From Chryseobacterium herbae (GTDB lineage Bacteria > Bacteroidota > Bacteroidia > Flavobacteriales > Weeksellaceae): a stretch of DNA of 64,000 nucleotides. The stretch lies in assembly GCF_025154075.1 (NCBI RefSeq), contig NZ_JAOAMU010000001.1, positions 1,333,608 to 1,397,607 on the forward strand, given 5' to 3'. The notes beneath the pieces are model-generated. The model ran no database searches. It had not been told where the DNA came from and was given only the letters and a program-made list of their open reading frames with translations. Numbering within the stretch: position 1 is the stretch's first letter; every line of letters begins with the position of its first letter. Positions 24,911-33,198 of the stretch are shown here, piece by piece. Both the position numbers and the translations under genes were made by a program.

Positions 24911-25741
24911 TTATAATACTTTCAATTCTAAATCGATGGTCTTTCCGAAGAATTTCTTAGAGATTTTCTCAAAGTTTTTCGTCAGATCCGAAAGATAGAA
25001 GTGATAGTTCGGTTTGGGATTATTATCATTCAGAAGATGGTATTTATCCAAAATGATCTTCAGATGATTAGCTACAATATTAGGAGAATCTATCACGCGG
25101 ACTCTATTTCCGTAATATTGTTTGATCTCATCAATTAATAATGGATAATGCGTACACCCAAGGATCAGGGTTTCAATATTTTTCAGCTTTTTATTGCTCA
25201 GATAATTATAAATGATGGCATGCGTGATCGGGTGATTCTTGAATCCTTCTTCTATGGCAGGAACCAGTAAAGGTGTGGCAAGTTCATCTACTTTAATCCA
25301 CTTATTCTGCTTCCTGATGCTTTTCTTGTACAGCCCTGAATTCACCGTTGCTTTCGTTGCAATCACCCCTACATTATTATGGATCTCATACGCTACTTTT
25401 TCAGCAACCGGATTAATAACGTCTATGACGGGAACTTTTCCGTTTACTGACTGTAACACTTCGTTCAAAGCATTGGCTGTAGCCGTATTGCAGGCAATGA
25501 CGATAGCTTTACAGTTCTGCTGAAGCAGGAAATTGGTGATCTTGGTAGAATATTCAATGATCGCATCTTTCGACTTTTCACCGTACGGAAGGTGCTTGGT
25601 ATCTCCGAAATAAATCAGATCTTCATGAGGAAGAAGTCTTTTGATCTCTTTGGCTACGGTAAGTCCTCCCACCCCACTATCGAAAATACCGATAGGCTGG
25701 CTTGGTGAAAGATGTGAATAATCTTGTTTTTTAGTTTTCAA
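24911..25741 (-). CDS. murI: Glutamate racemase (TTG start)
   Basis: The 276-residue enzyme has the racemase motifs IGIFDSGVGG, the first catalytic cysteine in VIACNTATA and the second in LGCTHYP. It makes D-glutamate for peptidoglycan. No ATG precedes the conserved region. A TTG at 25762 lies inside the -7 element (25760-25767), so the TTG at 25741, giving an N-terminus LKTKKQDYSHLSPSQ read with initiator methionine, is the more likely start. The gene converges on the nitroreductase. Confidence 0.92.
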   Translation of the reverse strand: MKTKKQDYSHLSPSQPIGIFDSGVGGLTVAKEIKRLLPHEDLIYFGDTKHLPYGEKSKDAIIEYSTKITNFLLQQNCKAIVIACNTATANALNEVLQSVNGKVPVIDVINPVAEKVAYEIHNNVGVIATKATVNSGLYKKSIRKQNKWIKVDELATPLLVPAIEEGFKNHPITHAIIYNYLSNKKLKNIETLILGCTHYPLLIDEIKQYYGNRVRVIDSPNIVANHLKIILDKYHLLNDNNPKPNYHFYLSDLTKNFEKISKKFFGKTIDLELKVL

Positions 25742-25759
25742 GTGAGCTGAAATTTTACA

Positions 25760-25767
25760 CAAAAATA
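25760..25767 (-). promoter_or_regulatory. -7 element TATTTTTG for murI
   Basis: This TAnnTTTG match overlaps the farthest upstream TTG codon and so argues for the internal TTG start at 25741. Confidence 0.55.
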
Positions 25768-25841
25768 CGAAGATTTTTAGATTTCTGTATTCCCGATTCT
25801 GGACTTTATTTGTACGGGACTATTTATTGTACTTAGATACT

Positions 25842-25866
25842 ATGCTTCGACTTCGCTCAGCATGAC
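25842..25866. repeat. Dispersed repeat of the CTTCGACTTCGCTCAG type
   Basis: The unit ATGCTTCGACTTCGCTCAGC followed by ATGAC belongs to a short palindromic repeat common between genes in Bacteroidota. Its ends ATGCT and AGCAT can pair. One copy is seen in this window, between hemW and murI. Confidence 0.6.
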
Positions 25867-25907
25867 ATCGCTAATATTTATTGTTTTAAAAAGTATTCAA
25901 TATGTAC

Positions 25908-27032
25908 TTAAACCATAAACAGATCAGAAGCGATTCCATCTGCCATAAACCAGTGTTTTTCGGGGATTTTAAGATGATTATTTTCAATCACCAGAATACC
26001 TTCTTCTAATTTTGATTTTATTTCATGGCGGAAATGATCGAGGGTCTGTTCGCTAAATTTGCTGTTCAGGCTTTCAATATCTACACCCCAGATTGTTCTC
26101 AGCCCGATCATGATCATTTCATTAAATTGGTCGTTTTGGGACAGGATTTCCTCTTCTTTGGCAAGAATTTTACCATCAAGCTTTTTAATATACTGCTGAT
26201 TGTTGGCCACATTCCAGCTTCTGACATCAAATCCGTTGTAAGAATGCGCGGATGGACCAATTCCAAGATACTCTTTGTACTTCCAATAGGAAGAATTATG
26301 TCTTGAATGGAAGCCGGGTTTCGCAAAATTAGAGACTTCATAATGCTCAAATCCGTTGTCTTTTAAGAAATCCGACAGATAATAGAACTCTCTATTCTGT
26401 TCTTCTTCTCTCGGACTGGCAATTTTTCCTTTCGCGATCCAGTTTTCCAAAGCGGTTTTCGGTTCAACAGTCAGTGCATAAGATGAAATATGAGGAACTT
26501 CAAGGGCTATGGTTTTGTTTAAATTCTCTTTCCAGATCTCCAGATTGGAGGTTGGTGAGCCATAAATCAAATCGATACTTAGGTTTTCAAACCCGAAATC
26601 CTGTGCTCTTTTGATGGAACCTTCTGCTTCGGAAGCATTATGGGCGCGGTTCATTAGTCTCAAATCTTCATCAAAGAAACTTTGGGTACCGATAGAAAGC
26701 CTGTTAACCGGAGATTTTGCAAGCTGTTGAAGGAAATTTTTATCCAGATCATCGGGATTAGCCTCCAAAGTAACTTCAATATCGCTGTCAAAACTGAAAT
26801 ATTTTAATACTTCATCGATCATTGAATTGATCTCATCTGCTGAAAGAATAGACGGTGTTCCGCCTCCAAAGTACAATGACTTTAAGTTTTTATTCTGCAG
26901 TTCGTCTTTTCTGAGCCGGATTTCGGTCTTCATGGCACTGATCATTTCATCTTTAAAGTTCAAAGATGTGGAAAAGTGAAAATTACAGTAGCTGCATTTC
27001 TGTCTGCAAAACGGGATGTGAATGTATATCAT
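25908..27032 (-). CDS. hemW: Radical SAM heme chaperone HemW
   Basis: The 374-residue product begins MIYIHIPFCRQKCSYCNFHF, with the CxxxCxxC cluster motif of radical SAM enzymes followed by an aromatic residue, and has GGGTPS and the HemW C-terminal domain (FNEMIMIGLRTIWGVD). HemW binds heme and delivers it to haemoproteins; it lacks the oxidase role of HemN. It follows porP on the same strand, but a terminator separates them and a -7 element lies beyond that hairpin. Confidence 0.93.
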   Translation of the reverse strand: MIYIHIPFCRQKCSYCNFHFSTSLNFKDEMISAMKTEIRLRKDELQNKNLKSLYFGGGTPSILSADEINSMIDEVLKYFSFDSDIEVTLEANPDDLDKNFLQQLAKSPVNRLSIGTQSFFDEDLRLMNRAHNASEAEGSIKRAQDFGFENLSIDLIYGSPTSNLEIWKENLNKTIALEVPHISSYALTVEPKTALENWIAKGKIASPREEEQNREFYYLSDFLKDNGFEHYEVSNFAKPGFHSRHNSSYWKYKEYLGIGPSAHSYNGFDVRSWNVANNQQYIKKLDGKILAKEEEILSQNDQFNEMIMIGLRTIWGVDIESLNSKFSEQTLDHFRHEIKSKLEEGILVIENNHLKIPEKHWFMADGIASDLFMV

Positions 27033-27060
27033 AAAAAAAAGCTCTGAAAATTTCAGAGCT
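27033..27060 (-). terminator. Terminator of porP, overlapping the hemW leader
   Basis: A perfect 10-bp stem (27040-27049 with 27051-27060) on the minus strand ends in an eight-T run that touches the hemW start codon region. Confidence 0.8.
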
Positions 27061-27068
27061 CAAATTTA
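27061..27068 (-). promoter_or_regulatory. -7 element TAAATTTG for hemW
   Basis: This exact match lies directly upstream of the terminator hairpin, so the hemW transcript would begin inside the hairpin and escape termination. Confidence 0.5.
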
Positions 27069-27084
27069 TTTAAATTAAATCAGA

Positions 27085-28035
27085 TTAATATCTATATCCT
27101 CTATGATTAATAAAGTTATCGAAGTTATAACCTAAGCTCAACATAAAGCTGTTTCCACCATAAGTCTGGATATCAGACATTCCGATGTTGTAAGTTGCTC
27201 CAATCATTAATTTATTAATTCTTACTTTAACAATCGGTGCCACCTGTAACTGCTGGCTGTCAAATCTGTTCTGTACCGTTCTGTAGCTTACACCGGCAGA
27301 GAATGAATTGATGTCGTTAAAGAAAGTCGCCATTAAGTTGTAGTCAATCATTCTTGTTGAATTTGTATTCAGGTTGATCAACGCTGATGGCGTTACGTAG
27401 ATATTGTCAGCAAAATGCCAGTCATATCCTAAGTTTAAGAAGAATTTAATTGGTGAAGGCTCGATTCCGTTTACGATTGCCTTGTCATTGCTTAACGCGA
27501 TATCATTTACAGAGATTCCTGCAAAGATGTTTCTATACGTTGCTGCTGCACCAAAGTTGGCATAAGCCATAAAAATATTCCCTTCTTTCCCGATCAACAA
27601 TGGATCGTAACCATCTTCAACATTCACTGAAGTATAGTCGAAGTTCATATTATAAAATGAAACACTAGTACCGAAAGAGAATTGGTCTTTTCTTTCTCCT
27701 TCACTGCTTAGTGGAATAAAGTATGAAGCTCCCGCTGTAATACCGCCTGCAGAAATAGGTCCATTGCTGTCTCTGAAAATAGAGAGCCCTGCTCCCACTC
27801 TGTCGAAGATGTTCCCGTTGATTCCTATAGACTGCGTATTTGGAGAATCGCTAAACTTGTCAAATTGTTTGTGGTAATTAGCATTGAGCTGCACGTAATC
27901 GGTCTTTCCGTACTGAGCTGGGTTGAACAGAAAATCACCATCCAAAAGATATTGCTGATAGTATGGTAGTGATTCCTGTGCTTTGTATGCATTTGACAAA
28001 AGAGCTAAACATACGATAGCATATAGTTTTCTCAT
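27085..28035 (-). CDS. PorP/SprF family type IX secretion membrane protein
   Basis: The 316-residue product has a signal peptide (MRKLYAIVCLALLSNAYKAQ) and the PorP/SprF signature at the mature N-terminus (YYQQYLLDGDFLFNPAQYG), followed by barrel strands ending RGYRY. Family members are outer-membrane barrels that work with the T9SS, often as partners of gliding or surface-attached adhesins. No adhesin gene is adjacent here. A longer frame begins at TTG 28053, but the promoter TATATTTG (28059-28066) would start transcription there, so ATG 28035 is used. Confidence 0.92.
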   Translation of the reverse strand: MRKLYAIVCLALLSNAYKAQESLPYYQQYLLDGDFLFNPAQYGKTDYVQLNANYHKQFDKFSDSPNTQSIGINGNIFDRVGAGLSIFRDSNGPISAGGITAGASYFIPLSSEGERKDQFSFGTSVSFYNMNFDYTSVNVEDGYDPLLIGKEGNIFMAYANFGAAATYRNIFAGISVNDIALSNDKAIVNGIEPSPIKFFLNLGYDWHFADNIYVTPSALINLNTNSTRMIDYNLMATFFNDINSFSAGVSYRTVQNRFDSQQLQVAPIVKVRINKLMIGATYNIGMSDIQTYGGNSFMLSLGYNFDNFINHRGYRY

Positions 28036-28058
28036 AACAAATCTTGATTTCAATTCAA

Positions 28059-28066
28059 CAAATATA
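28059..28066 (-). promoter_or_regulatory. -7 element TATATTTG for porP
   Basis: This TAnnTTTG match lies 23 bp upstream of the chosen ATG. Confidence 0.5.
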
Positions 28067-28086
28067 AAAAAATTCTCAATATATTT

Positions 28087-29160
28087 TTAGTTTTCTAAAT
28101 AATTTCTCCATTTTTTTACAGCATCCGCCATATCTTTGGGCATTGGGCTCTCAAAATATAATTCCTTTTTCGTGGTTGGGTGTATAAACCCTAAAGTATG
28201 GGCATGGAGTGCATGTCTCGGAAGAATTTCAAAAACATTTTTTATAAACTGCTTATACTTAGGTAGATTCACTCCTCTGAGAGGCGTATGACCTTCATAT
28301 CTTTCGTCATTAAACAAAGTATGACCAATATGTTTGAAATGAGCACGAATCTGATGCGTTCTTCCTGTTTCAAGCTTGCATTCTACCCAAGTCATATACT
28401 TGAATCGCTCCAACACCTTGTAATGCGTCACCGCATGCTTCCCGTGGCTTCCGTCTTCATAAACGGACATCTGCATTCTGTTTTTAGGATGCCTGCCGAT
28501 ATGGCCCTTAATCGTTCCTTCATCTTCCTTAGGATTTCCCCAGACAAAAGCCCAGTATAATCTTTTTGTCGTTCTGTTAAAAAACTGTTTCGCCAAAAAG
28601 CTCAGTGCATATTCATTTTTTGCAATCACCAGAAGTCCGGAAGTGTCTTTATCAATTCTGTGAACAAGTCCTACTCTGTCCAGATCTGATTTTTTTCCAC
28701 TCTTTTCAAAATGGAAAGCCAGCGCATTCACTAAAGTCTTATCCCAGTTTCCATGACCCGGATGTACTACCATTCCCGGTTCTTTATCCACCACAACCAA
28801 ATCATCATCTTCGTAGATGATATTCACAGGGATATCCTGAGGGATGATCACATTTTCCCTCGGCGGATGGGTGAGCAGTACAGAAACCTGATCGCCGGGC
28901 TTCACACGGTAGTTCTGTTTTACCGGAGCTCCGTTTACAATAACGTTTCCGGCTCTGCAGGTCTGTGAAATTTTATTCCGTGAAGAGTTTTGTCTGTATA
29001 TTAATAAGAATTTATCAATCCTTAACGGCTCTTGTTTTTTATCAACTGTGATATTTACATGCTCGTACAATCCTTTATTTTCCTCATCAATATCGATATT
29101 CTCGAGACTGTCGGATTCTAATAATTCTTCATCTAAAAAATCTTCGTTATCTTCTGCCAT
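28087..29160 (-). CDS. rluD: RluD-type rRNA/tRNA pseudouridine synthase
   Basis: The 357-residue enzyme has an N-terminal acidic extension (residues 1-45), an S4 RNA-binding domain (residues ~50-110) and the RluA/RluD catalytic domain with HRIDKDTSGLLV, which carries the catalytic aspartate. RluD modifies helix 69 of 23S rRNA; the exact target is inferred from family. The longer frame starts at TTG 29181; ATG 29160 fits better. It lies 73 bp downstream of the PASTA gene on the same strand. Confidence 0.9.
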   Translation of the reverse strand: MAEDNEDFLDEELLESDSLENIDIDEENKGLYEHVNITVDKKQEPLRIDKFLLIYRQNSSRNKISQTCRAGNVIVNGAPVKQNYRVKPGDQVSVLLTHPPRENVIIPQDIPVNIIYEDDDLVVVDKEPGMVVHPGHGNWDKTLVNALAFHFEKSGKKSDLDRVGLVHRIDKDTSGLLVIAKNEYALSFLAKQFFNRTTKRLYWAFVWGNPKEDEGTIKGHIGRHPKNRMQMSVYEDGSHGKHAVTHYKVLERFKYMTWVECKLETGRTHQIRAHFKHIGHTLFNDERYEGHTPLRGVNLPKYKQFIKNVFEILPRHALHAHTLGFIHPTTKKELYFESPMPKDMADAVKKWRNYLEN

Positions 29161-29233
29161 TGTTTTATCTTTTTTACGCAAAAGGCCCCAACATTTTGCA
29201 GTTGAAGCCTATATTTTATATAATAAATCGTTG

Positions 29234-30328
29234 TTATTCCACGACTACTTTTTTAGCCTTTGGCTTCTGAGCCGGTTGCTGAGTGGTTCCGGTGGTAGCC
29301 GGCTTATTTCCTGAACCCTGGCTGCTTGCTGCAGTGGATTTAGGTTTTTCAGCTGTGGTTCCCGCAGGTTTAGCTCCTGTCGCTGCACTGGTTCTGGCAG
29401 GTTCAGTTTTTGCAGGTTCAATTTTAGGAACTTCTTTTCTAGGTACTGGGACTGCTGTAGGCGGATCATAATTTGGCTCCGAATGGTTTGGAACTTCGTC
29501 ATAATGCACCGGAGGCAATGAAGTGTCTACTTTCAGACGATAAATAGCATTCAGCTGATCAACTTTAGCCCTAAGCTCAGCAGGTGTTTTCTTACTGGCC
29601 CAAAGGTCGATCTGCATTCCCTGATCTCGTACATCTCCTGAAGCCGGATCCTGATAATAGATAATATCAGATTCATCCTTGCTTCCATCTTCATGCTCTA
29701 CGAGTCCTATCTCAAACATGCTTTTCAAAATAACGGCTCTGGCTTCTTTTACAGAAAGCCCTACTACGCTAGGAATAGAAATGTTTCTCATAGGTCCGGA
29801 TCCCACTACAACATCGATTACGGAGAATCTCGGAAGACGTGATCCCGGATTTACAGCATTACCTTTATATATTACTCTTAAAAGAGCATCTTTCTGAATA
29901 CTCGGTTCGTAGATGGTATCACCAATCTTCAGACCTACCTGATCCAATCTCTGGAAAGCAAGTCCTGAATATTTATTGATCACATCCGGAACGGTAATTG
30001 GAGCCCAGGTTCTTGGGTTAACAACAATTCTTACCAGAGATCCCGGCTTTACGCGGGAACTGGATAATGGGTGCATCTTTAAAACCTGAAAAGGCTTATA
30101 TTTAGGGTTATACTCTGCACTGTCTACTTCATATTCAAGGCCTGTATCCTCTAATATTTTTACGGCATCGTATACCGATTTATTAATAACATTAGGCACA
30201 GGAATTTCCTGACCGTGCTTGGTATGATATTCCAACCAGCGGAAAGTAAGCCACACCAACCCCACAAAAACACCGATGGCGACTACTAAATTCAGTAAAA
30301 CTTTCCAATTGAAAAGTGATTTAAGCAT
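29234..30328 (-). CDS. PASTA-domain membrane protein
   Basis: The 364-residue product has a single membrane helix (residues ~11-28) and three PASTA domains (residues ~38-110, ~110-180 and ~183-260), then a low-complexity tail rich in Pro, Ala, Thr and Lys. PASTA domains bind muropeptides or unlinked peptidoglycan in other bacteria, usually on kinases or penicillin-binding proteins; here they stand alone. It diverges from ddl and is near murI, which supports a cell-wall role. Confidence 0.9.
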   Translation of the reverse strand: MLKSLFNWKVLLNLVVAIGVFVGLVWLTFRWLEYHTKHGQEIPVPNVINKSVYDAVKILEDTGLEYEVDSAEYNPKYKPFQVLKMHPLSSSRVKPGSLVRIVVNPRTWAPITVPDVINKYSGLAFQRLDQVGLKIGDTIYEPSIQKDALLRVIYKGNAVNPGSRLPRFSVIDVVVGSGPMRNISIPSVVGLSVKEARAVILKSMFEIGLVEHEDGSKDESDIIYYQDPASGDVRDQGMQIDLWASKKTPAELRAKVDQLNAIYRLKVDTSLPPVHYDEVPNHSEPNYDPPTAVPVPRKEVPKIEPAKTEPARTSAATGAKPAGTTAEKPKSTAASSQGSGNKPATTGTTQQPAQKPKAKKVVVE

Positions 30329-30354
30329 ACTTAAAAATACTTTAATTATAACGG

Positions 30355-30362
30355 CAAATATA
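30355..30362 (-). promoter_or_regulatory. -7 element TATATTTG for the PASTA gene
   Basis: This TAnnTTTG match on the minus strand is 26 bp upstream of the ATG. Confidence 0.5.
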
Positions 30363-30452
30363 GCTAATAATTTTAAATGTCCTTTTATTTAACACAATTC
30401 ATTTTGAATTTTAAAATTTCTGAATTTCCCTTATTGCATTACATAAAATGAT

Positions 30453-30460
30453 TAAATTTG
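30453..30460 (+). promoter_or_regulatory. -7 element TAAATTTG for ddl
   Basis: The match lies downstream of the ATG at 30448 and 23 bp upstream of ATG 30484, which decides the start of ddl. Confidence 0.55.
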
Positions 30461-30483
30461 CCTTAATTGATACTATAATGGTT

Positions 30484-31467
30484 ATGAGCAAAAAAAGTGT
30501 TGCCGTTGTCATGGGAGGCTATTCAGACGAATATGTGGTTTCCTTAAAAAGCGGTCAGTTGATCTATGATTCTCTGGACAGAAATCTATATGACGTCTAT
30601 AAAGTAGTCATTCTAAAAGATGAATGGTATTTTTTAGGGGAAAATGATAAAAAATATGAAATCAACCGAGGAGATTTTTCAGTGATATTAGACAATAACG
30701 AAAAACTGAAATTCGATGCGTGTTTCAACATTATCCACGGAACTCCGGGTGAAAACGGAATTCTTCAGGCCTATTGGGATGCCATCGGGCAGAAATATAC
30801 CGGCTGTGATTTCTACCAAAGCGCTTTGACCTTCAATAAAAAAGATACTTTGGCAGTTTTGTCTAAATATGGAATTCCTTCCGCTAAAAGCATTTATTTA
30901 AGAAAAGGAGAAGAGATCAATACGGATGAAATCGTTGAAAGTCTTGGGCTTCCGGTTTTCGTTAAACCCAATCAATCCGGATCCTCTCTGGGAATTTCAA
31001 AAGTAAAAGAGAAATCAGAATTAATTGCGGCCACAGAAATCGCTTTCAAAGAAGATAATGAAATCCTGATAGAAAGTTTCCTTGATGGGATGGAAGTTTC
31101 TGTAGGTGTTATAGATTTCAAGGGTGAAACCATTGTTTTGGGAATCACTGAAATTGTACCTACCAATGAATTCTTTGACTACGAAGCTAAATATGAAGGT
31201 GCTTCAGAGGAAATTACCCCTGCAAGAATTGATGATGCTACCAGAATCAGAGTGGAAGAAATTTCAAAAAGAGCTTACAATTCCCTTGGTATGAGCGGTT
31301 TTTCAAGAAGTGAATTCATCCTTATGGACGGCATTCCTTATATGCTTGAAATGAATACCAATCCGGGATTCTCCCCAGCCAGCATCTTACCACAACAGGC
31401 AAGACATTATGGAATCTCTGTCACAGATTTGTGTGGAAATGAAGTAGAAAAAGCATTGAATAAATAA
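30484..31467 (+). CDS. ddl: D-alanine--D-alanine ligase
   Basis: The 327-residue enzyme begins MSKKSVAVVMGGYSDEYVVSLKSG and has the ATP-grasp motifs GTPGENG, VKPNQSGSSLGISKV and MNTNPGF. It joins two D-alanines for peptidoglycan precursors. The tyrosine-glycine pattern and missing lactate-type residues fit a normal Ddl, not a VanA-type ligase. The usual EHEVS motif reads DEYVVS. ATG 30448 lies upstream of the -7 element and is rejected; ATG 30478 is a possible alternative. A heptamer array fills the gap to coaD. Confidence 0.93.
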   Translation: MSKKSVAVVMGGYSDEYVVSLKSGQLIYDSLDRNLYDVYKVVILKDEWYFLGENDKKYEINRGDFSVILDNNEKLKFDACFNIIHGTPGENGILQAYWDAIGQKYTGCDFYQSALTFNKKDTLAVLSKYGIPSAKSIYLRKGEEINTDEIVESLGLPVFVKPNQSGSSLGISKVKEKSELIAATEIAFKEDNEILIESFLDGMEVSVGVIDFKGETIVLGITEIVPTNEFFDYEAKYEGASEEITPARIDDATRIRVEEISKRAYNSLGMSGFSRSEFILMDGIPYMLEMNTNPGFSPASILPQQARHYGISVTDLCGNEVEKALNK

Positions 31468-31468
31468 T

Positions 31469-31599
31469 AGAAGTTAGAAATCAGAGGTTAGATGTTAGTG
31501 GATGGAAATTTGAAAAGAGGATACAGGCAACAACCCGAAACCCGTATCACGAAACTCACCACTTAACTCACACCCCATAACTCATCATAACACGTAAAA
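31469..31599. repeat. Long degenerate heptamer array between ddl and coaD
   Basis: From 31469 to 31559 the sequence can be read as 13 unbroken 7-nt units. The first units are purine-rich (AGAAGTT, AGAAATC, AGAGGTT); from 31532 they become AACCCGA/AACTCAC-like. After a 2-nt slip the period continues at 31565 to the coaD start codon. Words at 31528-31559 recur at 56078-56094 (inverted) and 56121-56137 (direct). Confidence 0.7.
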
Positions 31600-31600
31600 C

Positions 31601-32065
31601 ATGAAAATTGCTGTTTTCCCCGGATCATTTGATCCTATCACCCTGGGACATTATGATATTATTGAAAGAGCGGCTCCGCTTTTTGACAAACTGATTATTG
31701 CGATCGGGCAGAATTCCCAAAAAAAATATATGTTTCCCCTGGAAAAAAGAATGGAATTTATCCAGAATTCCGTCTCCGAATTTCCCAATGTGGAAGTTGA
31801 CTTTTTTGAAGGATTAACGGTAGACTATTGCTTTGAAAAGGATGCACAATACATTCTCAGAGGCTTAAGAAATCCTGCCGACTTTGAATTTGAAAAAGCA
31901 ATCGCCCACACCAACAGAACACTGGCCCACAAAAAACTGGAAACCGTATTCCTGTTAACCTCATCCGGAAAATCTTTCATCAGCAGCAGCATTGTACGGG
32001 AGATCATCAACCACGATGGGGAATATGAATTGCTGGTTCCTGATTCCGTTAGGGTAAAAAAATAA
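31601..32065 (+). CDS. coaD: Phosphopantetheine adenylyltransferase
   Basis: The 154-residue enzyme has GSFDPITLGH at 8-17 (the nucleotidyltransferase HxGH-type motif as TLGH), RGLRNPADFEFE and ISSSIVRE. It makes dephospho-CoA from phosphopantetheine and ATP, the fourth step of coenzyme A synthesis. Length is normal. The four-helix-bundle element begins within its stop codon region. Confidence 0.96.
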   Translation: MKIAVFPGSFDPITLGHYDIIERAAPLFDKLIIAIGQNSQKKYMFPLEKRMEFIQNSVSEFPNVEVDFFEGLTVDYCFEKDAQYILRGLRNPADFEFEKAIAHTNRTLAHKKLETVFLLTSSGKSFISSSIVREIINHDGEYELLVPDSVRVKK

Positions 32066-32489
32066 GTAATAGGTAATGAGTAATTTGGGAAATATGGATT
32101 ACAATCAGATTTTTCGGGAAAGAACCAAAAATTTTTCTATCCTTGTGATTAAATCCCTCTCATCATTACCATATTCAGATGATATTTCGGTCATAAGAAA
32201 GCAAATCATAAGATCTTCCACTTCAGTGGCAGCAAATTACAGAGCTGTTTCAAGAGCAAGATCTGAAAAGGAAAAATTTGCTAAACTCTGCATTGTTGTA
32301 GAAGAAATTGATGAGACTCAACTCTGGCTTGAAATCATTGAAGAACTGGAATATCTAAGTCCTGAAAAATTGATACATTTAAAATCAGAATGTGAAGAAC
32401 TTGTGAAGGTGATGACTAAGTATAAGTTTAAATTATCCCAAGTTTAAATGGCATAATTTTTATTACTCATTGCCCATTACCTATTACTC
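32064..32489. mobile_element. Four-helix-bundle gene flanked by inverted heptamer arms
   Basis: The left arm (32064-32084) is three 7-nt units, including AAGTAAT and AGGTAAT. The right arm (32462-32489) is four units that are the inverse complement of the same words, with an exact 14-bp match (AGTAATAGGTAATG). The arms enclose a single four-helix-bundle gene between coaD and the channel gene. The left arm overlaps the coaD stop. This looks like a compact inserted unit; mobility is inference, since no transposase is present. Confidence 0.55.
32094..32447 (+). CDS. Four-helix-bundle protein (23S rRNA IVS / S23 family)
   Basis: The 117-residue product belongs to the four-helix-bundle family first seen in 23S rRNA intervening sequences (TIGR02436) and related in fold to Avd of diversity-generating retroelements. 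Typical features are IFRERTKNFSILVIKSL, IRKQIIRSSTSVAANYRAVSRA and FAKLCIVVEEIDETQLWLEII. It probably forms a pentameric, basic, nucleic-acid-binding barrel; function is unknown. ATG 32076 is in frame but lies inside the left heptamer arm, so 32094 is preferred. No reverse transcriptase is nearby. Confidence 0.88.
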   Translation: MDYNQIFRERTKNFSILVIKSLSSLPYSDDISVIRKQIIRSSTSVAANYRAVSRARSEKEKFAKLCIVVEEIDETQLWLEIIEELEYLSPEKLIHLKSECEELVKVMTKYKFKLSQV

Positions 32490-32497
32490 ATAAAAAT

Positions 32498-33130
32498 ATG
32501 CATGAACAGTTCAATTTTGCCATAGAGGTACTCGGAACCATTTCCTTTGCGATGTCCGGGAGTTTTGCAGCGATGCAGAAACGCCTGGATCCGTTCGGGG
32601 TACTGATTATTGCGTTCGTCACTTCTGTAGGCGGAGGAACTGTAAGAGATCTCTTGCTAGACATTCCCGTTTTCTGGATGCATGATCTTTTAACCTGTGC
32701 ACTGATCCTTGGAACAAGTATTTTTGCCATGATCTTCAAATCCATTGAAAAGAATTTCAAGGTAACTTTATTTATTTTTGACAGCTTCGGATTGGGATTA
32801 TTTACCATTATCGGAGTTCAGAAAGGGCTCAACGCGGACATTCATCCATTGATATGTATCGCACTGGGAACCATTACCGGCTGTTTCGGAGGAATTATCC
32901 GGGACATCTTGTTGAACAGGATCCCACTCATCTTCAGGAAAGAAATCTATGCAACGGCTTGTATCGTCGGGGGATCTGCATTTCTTCTGATGACGAAGTT
33001 TATCCCGCTTTCTTATACACTTATACAGATCTTCACCATTTTACTGATTGTAGCCATCAGAACACTTGCCGTGAAATACCACTGGCAGATGCCTAAATTT
33101 TATGGGTATGATCATAATTCAGAGATGTGA
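32498..33130 (+). CDS. Trimeric intracellular cation channel (TRIC/UPF0126) family protein
   Basis: The 210-residue product has seven predicted membrane helices arranged as two repeats, each with the family motif: SVGGGTVRDLLL in the first and TGCFGGIIRDILL in the second. Bacterial TRIC homologues form potassium-permeable channels; glycine transport has also been proposed. It starts 7 bp after the right arm of the four-helix-bundle element and ends before a strong terminator. Confidence 0.9.
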   Translation: MHEQFNFAIEVLGTISFAMSGSFAAMQKRLDPFGVLIIAFVTSVGGGTVRDLLLDIPVFWMHDLLTCALILGTSIFAMIFKSIEKNFKVTLFIFDSFGLGLFTIIGVQKGLNADIHPLICIALGTITGCFGGIIRDILLNRIPLIFRKEIYATACIVGGSAFLLMTKFIPLSYTLIQIFTILLIVAIRTLAVKYHWQMPKFYGYDHNSEM

Positions 33131-33152
33131 TGACTACATTGAGTTTAAAATA

Positions 33153-33181
33153 AAAAAAGCACCTGGATCAGGTGCTTTTTT
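33153..33181. terminator. Bidirectional rho-independent terminator
   Basis: A perfect 13-bp stem (33153-33165 with 33169-33181, 3-nt loop) has A and T runs at its ends and lies between two convergent genes. Confidence 0.9.
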
Positions 33182-33198
33182 CGTTTCGTATAGTGTTC

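Noticed and set aside
30448..30450. ATG at 30448 as the ddl start
   Set aside because: A TAAATTTG -7 element lies downstream at 30453-30460, so the transcript would not include it.
31469..31599. A CRISPR array
   Set aside because: The repeats are 7 nt, degenerate, and have no spacers or cas genes.
32076..32078. ATG at 32076 as the start of the four-helix-bundle gene
   Set aside because: It lies within the heptamer arm and would add six residues not typical for the family; 32094 is preferred.
32076..32447. A diversity-generating retroelement with Avd
   Set aside because: The four-helix-bundle fold is related to Avd, but there is no reverse transcriptase and no template/variable repeat pair nearby.
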